Positions 9,453 through 17,601 of a DNA stretch of 64,000 bases are shown one piece after another. Location: assembly GCA_017302015.1 (NCBI GenBank), contig JAFLEE010000001.1, forward strand, positions 1-64,000, in the 5' to 3' direction. Position numbers and translations under genes: made by a program. The notes under the pieces were generated by a model, which saw nothing but the letters and a program-made list of their open reading frames with translations, was not told the origin of the DNA and searched no databases. The stretch comes from Spirochaetota bacterium. GTDB lineage: Bacteria; Spirochaetota; UBA12135; COTS27; JAFLEE01. How positions within the stretch are numbered: position 1 is the first letter of the stretch; each line of letters starts with the position of its first letter.

Positions 9453-10231
9453 ACGCCCCGGGGTCGATCGCGGGGGCCCTCGCCGCTGGCAAGGGGCTAC
9501 GGCTCATGACGCATGTGGTGGCCGGCTATCCCGACCCCACCGAGAGCGAGCGCCTCGTCGCCACCATGGCCGCGCAGGGGGCCGATTTCATCGAGCTCCA
9601 GATCCCCTTCAGCGATCCCATGGCCGACGGGCCGACGATCATGATGGCCAACCAGGCCGCCCTGGACGCGGGCGTCAGCGTGCAAGACGCTTTCGACCTC
9701 ATGGGCCGCTTGAGCCCCGCCGTGAAGGTCCCGCTCCTCTTCATGACCTACCTGAACGTGCCGTGGCGCATGGGCGTGGGCCGTTTCGTCGAGCGGGCCC
9801 GGGAACGCGGGGCCAAGGGCATCATCCTCCCCGACCTGCCCTTCGATGAGGATCTCCCCGAGTACGTCGAGCGCTGCCACGCCCTGGGCGTCGACCCCAT
9901 CTTCGTCGTGTCCCCCGACACGCCCACCGACCGCTTGGCGCGCATCGGGAAACTCGGCCGCGGCTTCATCTACGCCACACTCAAGATCGGCATCACCGGC
10001 GGGGTCGCCGGCCCCTCCGAGAAGGGCCTCTCCTTCCTGAAGGCGTTGCGCCAGCTTGTGCCCCTCCCCATCGCCGCCGGCTTCGGCATCTCCGGGCCCG
10101 AAGCCATCCGCCAAGTCCGCGGCCTCTGCGATATCGCCGTCGTCGGCAGCCAACTCATCCGCGAACACCAGCGGGGCGGCGTCGCCGCGGTCGGCGCGTT
10201 CGTTCGTTCCCTCAAGGAGGCCTGCGCATGA
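9449..10231 (+). CDS. trpA: Tryptophan synthase alpha chain
   Basis: TrpA cleaves indole-3-glycerol phosphate and channels indole to TrpB. The 260-aa TIM-barrel protein has the catalytic Glu and Asp in [15 protein letters not shown] (about residues 48-62) and the phosphate-binding [10 protein letters not shown] near residue 210. Length is normal (260-270 aa). It overlaps trpB by ATGA at the start and the methyltransferase gene by ATGA at its end, so the three genes form a translationally coupled operon. Confidence 0.96.
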   Translation: MNAPGSIAGALAAGKGLRLMTHVVAGYPDPTESERLVATMAAQGADFIELQIPFSDPMADGPTIMMANQAALDAGVSVQDAFDLMGRLSPAVKVPLLFMTYLNVPWRMGVGRFVERARERGAKGIILPDLPFDEDLPEYVERCHALGVDPIFVVSPDTPTDRLARIGKLGRGFIYATLKIGITGGVAGPSEKGLSFLKALRQLVPLPIAAGFGISGPEAIRQVRGLCDIAVVGSQLIREHQRGGVAAVGAFVRSLKEACA

Positions 10232-10899
10232 GCCACGTCTGCGGATCCCGTTTCGCGTTCTCACTCGATAACGCCCTACGGCGCCTCGTCCACCCGCCCC
10301 AGAAGATCCTCGGCGAACTCGTCCAAAGCGGCATGAGCGCCATGGACGTCGGCTGCGGCCCCGGCCATTTCACCCTCGACCTCGCGCGGCTCGTCGGCGA
10401 GCGGGGCAAGGTGCTCGCCGTCGACCTCCAGGAAGGCATGCTCGCCAAGGTCCAGGCCAAAGCCCGCGCCCAGGGCCTCGAATCGCGCATCGCGCTGCAC
10501 CGGGCCGCCGGCCGCGTCGCCGGCGTCGGCGTCGGGCTCGATTTCATCCTCTGCTTCTGGATGCTCCATGAGGTCCCCGACGCCCACGCCATGCTCGTCG
10601 ATCTCCACGGCCGCCTGAAGCCCGGCGGGGCGCTCCTCCTGGCCGAGCCGATCCTCCATGTGGGGCGCAAGCGGTTCGAAGCCGAGACCGGCCTCGCCCT
10701 CATGGCCGGTTTCCGCGTCGCCGAACGGCTGGATCTGCGCTGGAGCCGCGCGGTCCTGCTCCACAAAGACCTTCCCGCCGAAAAAGCGCCGCAAAAACGC
10801 GGGGCCACCGGCAAGTCGGCCCCGAAGGGAAAGAGCGCGAAGCGCGTTTCGCGCTCGAAGGGCAAATCGGGCCCGGCCCGACCTTCCTCCCGCCGGTGA
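10228..10899 (+). CDS. Class I SAM-dependent methyltransferase
   Basis: The 223-aa protein has methyltransferase motif I as MDVGCGPGHFTLDLA (near residue 39), an acidic adenosine-binding residue in VLAVDLQEGML, and a post-motif II stretch FILCFWMLHEVPD, typical of the UbiE/ArsM-like superfamily (Methyltransf_11/25 type). The substrate is unknown. The last ~45 residues are an unusual Lys/Arg/Ser/Pro-rich tail, which could bind nucleic acid or be disordered. It overlaps trpA (ATGA), so it is transcribed with trpBA; nothing shows a role in tryptophan synthesis. Confidence 0.85.
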   Translation: MSHVCGSRFAFSLDNALRRLVHPPQKILGELVQSGMSAMDVGCGPGHFTLDLARLVGERGKVLAVDLQEGMLAKVQAKARAQGLESRIALHRAAGRVAGVGVGLDFILCFWMLHEVPDAHAMLVDLHGRLKPGGALLLAEPILHVGRKRFEAETGLALMAGFRVAERLDLRWSRAVLLHKDLPAEKAPQKRGATGKSAPKGKSAKRVSRSKGKSGPARPSSRR

Positions 10900-10966
10900 G
10901 GCGAAGCACGGCCCCGCGGGGCCCGTGTGAGCCGACCAGGCACCGAGTCTATCCCCCGCGAAAAAA

Positions 10967-10996
10967 TTGATCCGCGCGCAGGGCGGATGCTACATT
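10967..10996 (+). promoter_or_regulatory. Promoter of the SixA-type phosphatase gene
   Basis: TTGATC and TACATT are separated by 18 bp. The -10 ends eight bases before the ATG at 11005 and there is no Shine-Dalgarno, so the transcript is probably leaderless. Confidence 0.6.
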
Positions 10997-11004
10997 TCGC
11001 GTCC

Positions 11005-11493
11005 ATGAAACGAACCCTCTGCATCATCCGACACGCCGACGCCGAGGAATACGCGGGGTCCGGGAGCGACCGGGAGCGCCACCTCACGAAGGCGGGCATC
11101 TCCCAATGCCGGCAGGCCGCCGCCTTCCTCGAACGCCAAGACCTCACCCCCGACCTCGTGCTGGCCAGTTCGGCGCGGCGCGCCCGCGAGACGGCCGTCA
11201 TCATCCAGGAGGTGATGGGCCTTCCGGCCGGCATCGCGCGCTTCGAGGAAAGCGCCTATAACGCCACCGCCAACGCCCTCCTCGCCCTGGTGCGCGCGGC
11301 GCCCGATGACGTGCGCATCCAGTACCTCGTCGCCCATAATCCCGGGGTGAGCGAACTCTCCCATCTCCTCACCGCGGACGCCCCCGGCCTCGGCAAAGCC
11401 GACATCCACGTCATCGATTTCGAGGCGGCGCGTTGGGACGGCCTCGGCGGGGCCACGGGAAAGCGCCGCGCGCTCTTCCGTCCCGAGCCCTGA
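11005..11493 (+). CDS. SixA-type phosphohistidine phosphatase
   Basis: The 162-aa product is a short histidine-phosphatase-superfamily protein. The phosphoacceptor motif is LCIIRHADAEEY at the N-terminus (RHA rather than RHG, as in SixA). It also has HLTKAGISQCRQAA, ASSARRARETA and the second catalytic histidine in YLVAHNPGVSEL. SixA removes phosphate from histidine on phosphotransfer proteins, including the nitrogen PTS in E. coli; whether that applies here is unknown. The ATG at 11005 is chosen over upstream GTG codons because of the promoter spacing and the homologous start (MKRTLCIIRH). Confidence 0.85.
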   Translation: MKRTLCIIRHADAEEYAGSGSDRERHLTKAGISQCRQAAAFLERQDLTPDLVLASSARRARETAVIIQEVMGLPAGIARFEESAYNATANALLALVRAAPDDVRIQYLVAHNPGVSELSHLLTADAPGLGKADIHVIDFEAARWDGLGGATGKRRALFRPEP

Positions 11494-11496
11494 GGC

Positions 11497-12474
11497 TCAA
11501 ACCTCCAGTTCGTCCCCTTCCCGGGCGAAGAACCATTTGAGGTCGGGCACGCGCTTGCCCGCGTTGCGGAACGCCTCTTTCTGGAGGCGCTCGTACTCCC
11601 GCGTCTGCCCCTCGGCATCGCGGATCTTTCGGTCGGAGGCCGCCGGATTATGGTGGGTGAACGCCACGCGCTTCACCCCGAGGTTGTGGGCCAGGTCGAA
11701 ACCGAGGTTCGCGGTGGAATGCCCCCAATCCACCTTCTCGATGGACTCCAGCAGGGAATACTGGGCGTCGAAGAGCATGAGGTCGGCTCCCCGGTAGAGC
11801 TTCGCGTCGTCGCCCAATTCGGCCATGCTGAAGCGCTTGCATTCGGTGTCGACGCAATGGGCGTAGGACCGCCCCGCCTCTTCGATGCGGTAGCCCCAGC
11901 ACGGGTCGGGGTGGTCGAGTTGGTAGGGGGTGATGGAGAGTTCGCCGAGGGTGAACGGCTCGCGGGGCGTCAGCGAGTGGTAGACGAGTTTGGCCCCGAG
12001 CTTCTCGTAGGGCACCGGGAAGTACGGCTTCTGGAAGAGGATGCGCATGGCTTCTTCGGGGGAGCCCTCCACCGCGTAGAGGTGGATCACGTTCCCGGGG
12101 ATGTAGATCGGGGTGAAGAACGGGATGCCCAAGAGGTGGTCCCAATGGAAATGGGTGAAGAGCAGGTGGATCTCGCCCTTCCCCCTTCCGGCGGGCCCCG
12201 CCATCAATTCGGCGCCGGCGGGGCAGAGGCCGCTGCCGCCATCGATGAAGAGGCGCGTCTCGCCCCCCGCCTTCACCCCGACGCAGAGGGTATTGCCCCC
12301 GTAGCCCGAGATGAAGGTGCGCGGCACGCGCTGGAGGTAGGTCTCGATCTCCTCGGGGCGCGTGTAGCCGGATTGGAAGAAACCATGGAGCAGGCCGCGG
12401 CGCTGCCCGTCGAGCACCGTCGGCGACGCCGGCGTGGGAATACTCCCGCGGACCCCCCAAAGCTTGATGTGCAT
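11497..12474 (-). CDS. MBL-fold metal-dependent hydrolase
   Basis: The 325-aa protein belongs to the metallo-beta-lactamase-fold group that starts with KLWGVRGSIPTP. It carries YGGNTLCVGV, LFIDGGSGLCPAG and the metal motif LFTHFHWDHLLGIPFF (HxHxDH). Further ligands are probably in YAHCVDTECKRF and WGHSTANLG, and the terminal H is in AFTHHNPAAS. Relatives include cyclic-nucleotide and phosphodiesterase-like MBL proteins, but the substrate is not predictable. It is convergent with the SixA-type gene, with only three bases between stop codons. The ATG at 12474 starts directly on the conserved N-terminus. Confidence 0.85.
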   Translation of the reverse strand: MHIKLWGVRGSIPTPASPTVLDGQRRGLLHGFFQSGYTRPEEIETYLQRVPRTFISGYGGNTLCVGVKAGGETRLFIDGGSGLCPAGAELMAGPAGRGKGEIHLLFTHFHWDHLLGIPFFTPIYIPGNVIHLYAVEGSPEEAMRILFQKPYFPVPYEKLGAKLVYHSLTPREPFTLGELSITPYQLDHPDPCWGYRIEEAGRSYAHCVDTECKRFSMAELGDDAKLYRGADLMLFDAQYSLLESIEKVDWGHSTANLGFDLAHNLGVKRVAFTHHNPAASDRKIRDAEGQTREYERLQKEAFRNAGKRVPDLKWFFAREGDELEV

Positions 12475-12498
12475 CGCTTCGCCCCGGTTCCCGCTCGG

Positions 12499-13845
12499 CT
12501 ATTCCACCGCGAAGAGTTCGAAGAACGGCCGGGACTCGTTTCCCAGGCGTTGGAAGGTGGAGGTTTCCTTCAGGCGCAGCGTCAGCGCGCTGCGCTTGCC
12601 CGAAAGGAACTCGCGCAGGGCCGCCATGGCCTCCGGCGGCACCGGCCGCCCGCCCACGCCTGTCTGCCCGGCCTGTTCCGCCATGGCGAGGATCTGGCGC
12701 CGAGCGGCCTCGGGTTTCGCGTTCATGAACGCGCCGCCGATGCCCAGGGCCATAGCCAGCGCGCCGGTGTCGGTGAAGCGCAGGGCGAGGCGCTCGATCT
12801 TCCCCTCGTTCGTCCCCGCGTCCTTCCCCGAAAGATCCCCCAGATTGGTCAGGCCCGCGAAGGATTGGAAGGGGAAATCGGCCAGGGAGAGTTCGAGGCG
12901 GAGTTCGAACCCGGGCTGCATCTCGAAGGAGAAGGGGGAGAGCACGACCGACCGCCGCTCCCGGTCGAAGGCCATGGAGATCTCGCCCCGCACCTGCGGC
13001 TGCTGGGGAAAGAGGGGGTGGGCGATGACGCCGAGGGCCAGGGGATTCTGGATCTTCATCCGATCGCAGAAGCGCCGCACATCGAATTGTCTCACGTCGA
13101 CAACGAGGCGGGCGGAGAACTCGCGCATCCCAGGGCGCCCGGGGCCCGCCGCCGCCATGAAGCCGTTCGCCTCGGCGCCGAGGACGGATTGCCGGCGCAA
13201 GGCGGCCGCCGAGGCATCGAGGTCGGCCCCGTCGACCCCGTCGAGGACCGCCTTGAAGTGGCCCTTGAAATACGGGCCCCAATCCAAGCGGCCGGGATCG
13301 AGGGTGAGAATGCGGGTTTCGGGGTCGAGGAGCAGACGAGTCGAAAGATCGAAGGGCGTCCGAAGCCCTTCGCCCACCCACGCCTCGAGGGCGGGGGTGA
13401 ACCCGTCGGGCTCGCCGCCCTCGACGGGGATGCCTTGATTGGATTTGGGCAGCTTTTCCCGGGCGCTCTGCGCCGCCTGGAGGGCCTGCTTCACGAGCGT
13501 CTCGCTATAGACCGCCTTCTCGAGTTGGAAGATTTCGGTGAGCACCCGGCCGCCCCGTTGCCAACGGGCCAGGGAGGCGCTGTCCGCCCGAAGCAGCGTT
13601 TCGCCATTGCTGGCCACCATCGTGAGATTGAAGAGGCGCACTTGGTTGGAAATCCGCGAGACTTCGGGGGAAAGGGCCCGCAGCGTGGCCCCCGCGGGGG
13701 CGTACTTCTCCATCGCGGATAGGATTCGCGCCTGGTTCCAGGACGTGAGGGGGACGGGACCCTCCTGGGCCGGCAAGAACGCGGCCCAGACCAAGCCCAG
13801 GGCGATGAGGAGCCGATGCGGGCGCATGTGGGCCGAATTTACCAT
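12499..13845 (-). CDS. Exported protein of unknown function
   Basis: The 448-aa product has a signal peptide (residues ~7-26 after MRPHRLL, ending AFLPAQE) and otherwise looks like a soluble periplasmic protein of mixed alpha/beta character. No recognised motif or cysteine pattern is visible. Many predicted beta segments and repeated charged/hydrophobic alternation could suit a lipid-binding or AsmA-like fold, but this is only an impression. The ATG at 13845 is used; the in-frame ATG at 13827 places the signal peptide right at the start and may be the true one. It is divergent from pth and 24 bases upstream of the MBL gene, so those two are probably co-transcribed. Confidence 0.75.
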   Translation of the reverse strand: MVNSAHMRPHRLLIALGLVWAAFLPAQEGPVPLTSWNQARILSAMEKYAPAGATLRALSPEVSRISNQVRLFNLTMVASNGETLLRADSASLARWQRGGRVLTEIFQLEKAVYSETLVKQALQAAQSAREKLPKSNQGIPVEGGEPDGFTPALEAWVGEGLRTPFDLSTRLLLDPETRILTLDPGRLDWGPYFKGHFKAVLDGVDGADLDASAAALRRQSVLGAEANGFMAAAGPGRPGMREFSARLVVDVRQFDVRRFCDRMKIQNPLALGVIAHPLFPQQPQVRGEISMAFDRERRSVVLSPFSFEMQPGFELRLELSLADFPFQSFAGLTNLGDLSGKDAGTNEGKIERLALRFTDTGALAMALGIGGAFMNAKPEAARRQILAMAEQAGQTGVGGRPVPPEAMAALREFLSGKRSALTLRLKETSTFQRLGNESRPFFELFAVE

Positions 13846-13867
13846 CCAGGGGCCGCGATCCTATAAT
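13838..13867 (+). promoter_or_regulatory. Promoter of pth
   Basis: A perfect TATAAT at 13862-13867 ends eight bases before the pth ATG. TTTACC lies 18 bp upstream. There is no Shine-Dalgarno, so the mRNA is probably leaderless. Confidence 0.65.
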
Positions 13868-13875
13868 CCCCGGTC

Positions 13876-14463
13876 ATGTTCCTCATCGCCGGCCTCGGGA
13901 ACCCCGGGCCCCGCTACCAATGGACCCGCCATAACGCCGGCTGGATCGTCCTCGACCGCCTCGCCGAGAAACTCGGCCTGGGGCCGTCCGACTGGGAAGA
14001 GAAGCATAAAAGCCGCGCGGCCCGCGCCCGCCACGGCGGGTCCGACCTGCTCCTCGTTAAGCCGCTGACCTTCATGAACCTCTCCGGAGAGGCGGTCGGC
14101 CCATGGATGCAATTCTATAAAGTCCCCATCGCCCAGGTCTTGGTGGTGGTCGACGAGTACGCCCTGCCCTTCGGACGCCTGAGGATCCGGCCCGACGGCA
14201 GCGACGGCGGCCATAATGGCCTCAAGAGCATCCAGGCCCAGATCGGCCCGGCCTACCCGCGGCTGCGCATCGGGGTCCACGCCGAGCACGGGCAGGTGCC
14301 CATGGCGGATTTCGTCCTCCACGAGTTCTCCGCCGACGAAAAAAAGGCGCTGCCCAAGATCGCCGACGCCGCGGCGGAATGCATCCTCGAGATCCTGGCG
14401 CGGGGGGTCGCCCCGTCTATGAACGCCTGGAACGGCCGCAAGCTCCTCGGTGAGGCCCCGTGA
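13876..14463 (+). CDS. pth: Peptidyl-tRNA hydrolase
   Basis: Pth releases peptides from prematurely dropped peptidyl-tRNA. The 195-aa protein has the family start IAGLGNPGPRYQWTRHNAGW containing the conserved Asn and the catalytic His, then KPLTFMNLSG and the catalytic Asp in VVDEYALPFGRLR, followed by GGHNGLKSI. Length is normal. The stop overlaps the start of the downstream desulfurase gene (GTGA), so the two are coupled. Confidence 0.96.
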   Translation: MFLIAGLGNPGPRYQWTRHNAGWIVLDRLAEKLGLGPSDWEEKHKSRAARARHGGSDLLLVKPLTFMNLSGEAVGPWMQFYKVPIAQVLVVVDEYALPFGRLRIRPDGSDGGHNGLKSIQAQIGPAYPRLRIGVHAEHGQVPMADFVLHEFSADEKKALPKIADAAAECILEILARGVAPSMNAWNGRKLLGEAP

Positions 14464-15602
14464 TCTACCTCGACTACGCCGCCACGACGCCCGTGCTCCC
14501 CGAAGTCGCCGGGGCCATCCGCGAAGCCATGGAAAACCATTGGGGGAATCCCAGCAGCCTCCACCCCATCGGCCAGGGCGCGGGGCGCTTGCTGCGCCAA
14601 AGCCGCTCGCGCATCGCCGCCGCCCTGGGCGTCGGCCCCACCGAGATCCTCTTCTGCTCCTGCGGGAGCGAAGCGAATAATTGGGCCCTCGACGGGATCC
14701 TCTCCGCCCACCCCGACGTGCGCACGCTCATCACCTCGCGCCTCGAGCACCCTTCGGTGTTCGCCAAGGCCGAAGCCCTCGCCAAGGAAGACCCCGGCCT
14801 GCGACTCCATTTCCTCCCGGTCTCGGGGGAGGGGCGCGTGCTCCTCGATGGGCTCCCCGACCTGCTGGCTTCGGGGCCGGCCCTCGTGTCGCTCATGCTG
14901 GTCAATAACGAAACCGGCGTCCTCCAGCCCGTCGCCGAGGCGGTGGCGATGGCGCGCCGCGCGCCGCACCCGGTGTTCGTCCACGTCGATGCCGTGCAGG
15001 CGTTGGGCAAACTCGCCCTCGACCTCAAGGGGCTCGACGCCGACCTCGTGAGCTTCGGCGGGCATAAGATCGGCGCGCCGAAAGGGGCGGCTTTCCTCTA
15101 TAAAAAACCCGGCCTCGAATTGGGGCGGCTCATCGAAGGCGGCGGCCAGGAATTGGGCCTGCGCGGGGGCACCGAAAACACCCCCTATCTCGCCGGCCTC
15201 GCCGTCGCCGTAGAACGCGCGGTCCTGGAGGCTCCCGCCTTCGCCCAGAGGTGCGAACGCCTGCAGGCGATCCTCCTCGAGAAGCTCCTCGCTATCCCCG
15301 GCGTCGTCCTCAACGGCGACCCGGCGGGGAACTCCCGGGCCATCGTGAACTTCTCGGTCCCGGGGACCCAATCCGACATCATGCAGATCCGCCTGGGGGA
15401 CGGGGGCCTCTGCATCTCCGGCGGGGCGGCGTGCGCCTCCGGCGCGCGGCGGCCCTCGCGCATCCTCCTCGCCATGGGCCTTGAGGCGAAACGCATCGAA
15501 TCCTCCCTCCGGGTGAGTTTCGGGCCCGCGACGACGGAGGCGGAGGTGCTCGACGGGGCGCGGATCCTGGGGGAAGTCGCCGCGGCGGTCCGGGGGGCGT
15601 GA
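14460..15602 (+). CDS. Cysteine desulfurase (IscS/NifS class)
   Basis: This PLP enzyme takes sulfur from L-cysteine as an enzyme persulfide. The 380-aa protein starts IYLDYAATTPVLPEV and has the PLP lysine in SFGGHKIGAPKG. The active-site cysteine is in CISGGAACASGARRPS, in the long flexible loop typical of class I (IscS/NifS) enzymes. The start is a GTG overlapping the pth stop. No iscU or thiolation gene is adjacent, so it may serve tRNA thiolation (mnmA partner) or general sulfur supply. It is distinct from the SufS of the suf operon at 24106. Confidence 0.92.
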   Translation: MIYLDYAATTPVLPEVAGAIREAMENHWGNPSSLHPIGQGAGRLLRQSRSRIAAALGVGPTEILFCSCGSEANNWALDGILSAHPDVRTLITSRLEHPSVFAKAEALAKEDPGLRLHFLPVSGEGRVLLDGLPDLLASGPALVSLMLVNNETGVLQPVAEAVAMARRAPHPVFVHVDAVQALGKLALDLKGLDADLVSFGGHKIGAPKGAAFLYKKPGLELGRLIEGGGQELGLRGGTENTPYLAGLAVAVERAVLEAPAFAQRCERLQAILLEKLLAIPGVVLNGDPAGNSRAIVNFSVPGTQSDIMQIRLGDGGLCISGGAACASGARRPSRILLAMGLEAKRIESSLRVSFGPATTEAEVLDGARILGEVAAAVRGA

Positions 15603-15610
15603 AAAGGCGC

Positions 15611-16486
15611 CTACCGCGTCGCGCCTCCTTCCAAGAGCGCCGCGCGGAACGCTTCGGCGAGGCGGGACACGGGCCCCTTGCGGGTCGCCAAGGCCAAATG
15701 CGCGGCGGGCAAGCCCCCGATCGGCCGGCAGGCGAGGCCCGCCGCGCCCCGCACCGAAAAATCGGGGACCACGGCGACCCCCACCCCGATTCGGGCGAGG
15801 TCGATCTGCGCGTCCACGCTCCCTAGGTCCATCACCGAGGTCGGGGCCAAACCCCGCTGGAAAAATGAGGCTTCCAAGGCCTCCCGCCCGCGCGTCCCCC
15901 GTTCCAGAAGGAGGAGATTCTGGGCGCAAAGGTCGGTCAACGCCATCGCACGCGGCGGCGCCCCGGACCGAGCGGATGCGCTCACCGCCACTTGGCGGAA
16001 AGCGCGCCAGACCTTGATCTCGAGGCCCCGGGCTTTGGCCGGGAGGGTGACCACCCCGAGGTCGACCCGGCCCTCCTGGATCAGGGCGCAGGTCTCCGAA
16101 GAGGTCTTGTTCCACACCCGCAAGCGGACCCCCGGATGCTTCTTGGCGAAGCGCGAAAGCGATGGGAGGAGGAGGTGGCGGAGCACGGCATCCCCCGCGG
16201 CGAGGTTGAGCTCCCCCTCCTCCAGGCCCCGGCGAGCCTTCATCCCGGCTTTGAGCTTCTCCACTTCGGCGAGGATCGCCTGCGCGTGGCCCAAAACCGC
16301 CCGTCCCGACGCCGTGGGAACGATGGCTCCCCCCCCTCGGTGGAAGAGGCGCTCCCCGAGTTCGCGTTCCAAGGAGCGGATCTGCATGCTCAGCGCGGGC
16401 TGCGAAACCAGGAGGCTCGCCGCGGCCCGGGTGAAGGAGCCCGCGCTGGCCACCGCGCGGACGCACCGGAGTTGGTCGACGGTCAT
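15611..16486 (-). CDS. LysR-family transcriptional regulator
   Basis: The 291-aa protein has the LysR N-terminal winged helix-turn-helix (VDQLRCVRAVASAGSFTRAA, then SQPALSMQIRSLERELGERLF) followed by a periplasmic-binding-protein-like effector domain from about residue 90. It is divergent from the short adenylosuccinate synthetase gene, and LysR regulators commonly control the divergent neighbour and themselves. An inverted repeat covers its own start codon. The effector is unknown; a purine-pathway metabolite is a reasonable guess from context only. Confidence 0.92.
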   Translation of the reverse strand: MTVDQLRCVRAVASAGSFTRAAASLLVSQPALSMQIRSLERELGERLFHRGGGAIVPTASGRAVLGHAQAILAEVEKLKAGMKARRGLEEGELNLAAGDAVLRHLLLPSLSRFAKKHPGVRLRVWNKTSSETCALIQEGRVDLGVVTLPAKARGLEIKVWRAFRQVAVSASARSGAPPRAMALTDLCAQNLLLLERGTRGREALEASFFQRGLAPTSVMDLGSVDAQIDLARIGVGVAVVPDFSVRGAAGLACRPIGGLPAAHLALATRKGPVSRLAEAFRAALLEGGATR

Positions 16487-16523
16487 AAGTTATCCTTATG
16501 TTTATTATAAATTGTATCAATTT
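16484..16523. promoter_or_regulatory. Two inverted repeats, probable LysR operators
   Basis: CATAAG-N5-CTTATG at 16484-16500 is a perfect dyad that includes the LysR start codon. A second perfect dyad, AAATTG-N3-CAATTT, lies at 16509-16523. Both are in the only AT-rich patch of a GC-rich region, between divergent genes. This is the expected place for LysR binding and autoregulation. Confidence 0.55.
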
Positions 16524-16524
16524 G

Positions 16525-16530
16525 TATTAT
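16525..16530 (+). promoter_or_regulatory. Candidate -10 of the adenylosuccinate synthetase gene
   Basis: TATTAT directly follows the second dyad. A poor -35 (TTATTA) lies 17 bp upstream inside the dyads, so regulator binding would block or activate RNA polymerase here. Confidence 0.4.
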
Positions 16531-16556
16531 TCGCCTCCTTGGGCCATCCTTCATGG

Positions 16557-16574
16557 GCCCCCGAAATCGGGGGC
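16557..16574 (+). promoter_or_regulatory. Hairpin in the 5' leader of the purA-like gene
   Basis: GCCCCCG-AAAT-CGGGGGC forms a 7-bp GC stem with a four-base loop. It ends two bases before the CAGGAG Shine-Dalgarno of the gene at 16588. It could affect ribosome access or mRNA stability; there is no U-tract, so it is not an intrinsic terminator. Confidence 0.5.
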
Positions 16575-16587
16575 TCAGGAGCCCGCC

Positions 16588-17595
16588 ATGCCCGCCACCA
16601 TCGTCGTCGACGCCCTCTGGGGCGATTCGGGGAAGGGGAAGATCGCCTCCTTCCTCGCCCAGAAACACCGCGCGAGCTTGTGCGCCCGCGCCGGGACGGG
16701 AACCAATGCGGGCCATAGCCTCTATCTCGAAGGCGATCGCATCCTCAAGACCCATCAATTGCCGCTCGCGGGAATCCTCTCGGGGGCCCGGCTTCGGGTC
16801 GGCAGCGGGGTCGCGGTCGACCCCAGGGTCTTCTTCGCGGAACTTGAGGCGTTCAAGGAATTCGATGTCGCTTCCCGCGCCCGCGTCGATGGGCGCTGCC
16901 CGGTGATCCTCCCGGGATACGCCGAAGAGGAGCGCAGCGATCCCCACCTCTCGGGCACGGTCGGCTCCACCTGCAGCGGCACGGGCGTCGCCCAGGCGGC
17001 CTTCTGCCTGCGCAAGGCGACGCAGGCCAAGGAGGTGGACGCGCTCGCCCCCTTCGTCTGCGACGTGGCGCGGGAAATCAACGAGACCTGCGCGCGCGGG
17101 GAGACCGTCATCGTGGAAGGAAGCCAAGGCACTTTCCTCTCCCTCGCCTTAAGCCGCGATTACCCCTATTGCACCTCCGGCAATTGCACGGCCGTCGCCT
17201 GCGCCGACGATGTGGGGCTCAGCTGGCGCCATATCCGGGAGGTCGTCCTCGTGGTGAAGGCCGTGCCATCGCGCATCGGGGCGGGGCCCCTTCCCGGCGA
17301 ACTTTCGGTGGCGGAGCAGGATGCCCGGGGCATCGCCGAATACGGCGTGCTCACCGGCAGGCGGAGGCGCAAGGCCTCCTCCATCCCCATGGAACTCCTT
17401 AAAGAATCGGTCCTGCTAAACGGCGCCACGAAGATCGCCCTCACCTTCTGCGACCACCTCGACCCTTCGATGAAAGACGCCCGCGCCCCCACGGGGCCCG
17501 TTCGCGAACTCGTGCGGCGCATCGAGGCCGCCTGTGCCATCCCCGTCTTCCTCCTGGATTGCGGCAAGCCCTATGGATCCATCCTCCAGGTCTAG
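16588..17595 (+). CDS. purA: Short adenylosuccinate synthetase, archaeal/PurZ-like
   Basis: PurA joins IMP and aspartate using GTP, the first committed step to AMP. The 335-aa product is far shorter than usual bacterial PurA (about 430 aa) and matches the compact archaeal form, which is also the ancestor type of phage PurZ. Motifs: GDSGKGK at residues 12-18 (usual PurA: GDEGKGK), GTNAGHS with catalytic His43, GSTCSGTG, VEGSQGTFLSL, PYCTSGNCTA, VGLSW and EYGVLTGRRRRK. The catalytic Asp13 is kept, whereas phage PurZ replaces it. Glu14, however, is Ser. The guanine-recognition TKLD motif is TFCD here. AGGAG supports the ATG. It is divergent from a LysR gene. Function as true PurA is likely but unproven. 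Confidence 0.85.
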   Translation: MPATIVVDALWGDSGKGKIASFLAQKHRASLCARAGTGTNAGHSLYLEGDRILKTHQLPLAGILSGARLRVGSGVAVDPRVFFAELEAFKEFDVASRARVDGRCPVILPGYAEEERSDPHLSGTVGSTCSGTGVAQAAFCLRKATQAKEVDALAPFVCDVAREINETCARGETVIVEGSQGTFLSLALSRDYPYCTSGNCTAVACADDVGLSWRHIREVVLVVKAVPSRIGAGPLPGELSVAEQDARGIAEYGVLTGRRRRKASSIPMELLKESVLLNGATKIALTFCDHLDPSMKDARAPTGPVRELVRRIEAACAIPVFLLDCGKPYGSILQV

Positions 17596-17601
17596 GGCGC
17601 G

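Noticed and set aside
16588-17595. Idea that the window is a Z-genome (2-aminoadenine) phage or prophage
   Set aside because: Asp13 is present, there are no phage structural, polymerase or lysis genes, and all neighbours are chromosomal housekeeping genes.
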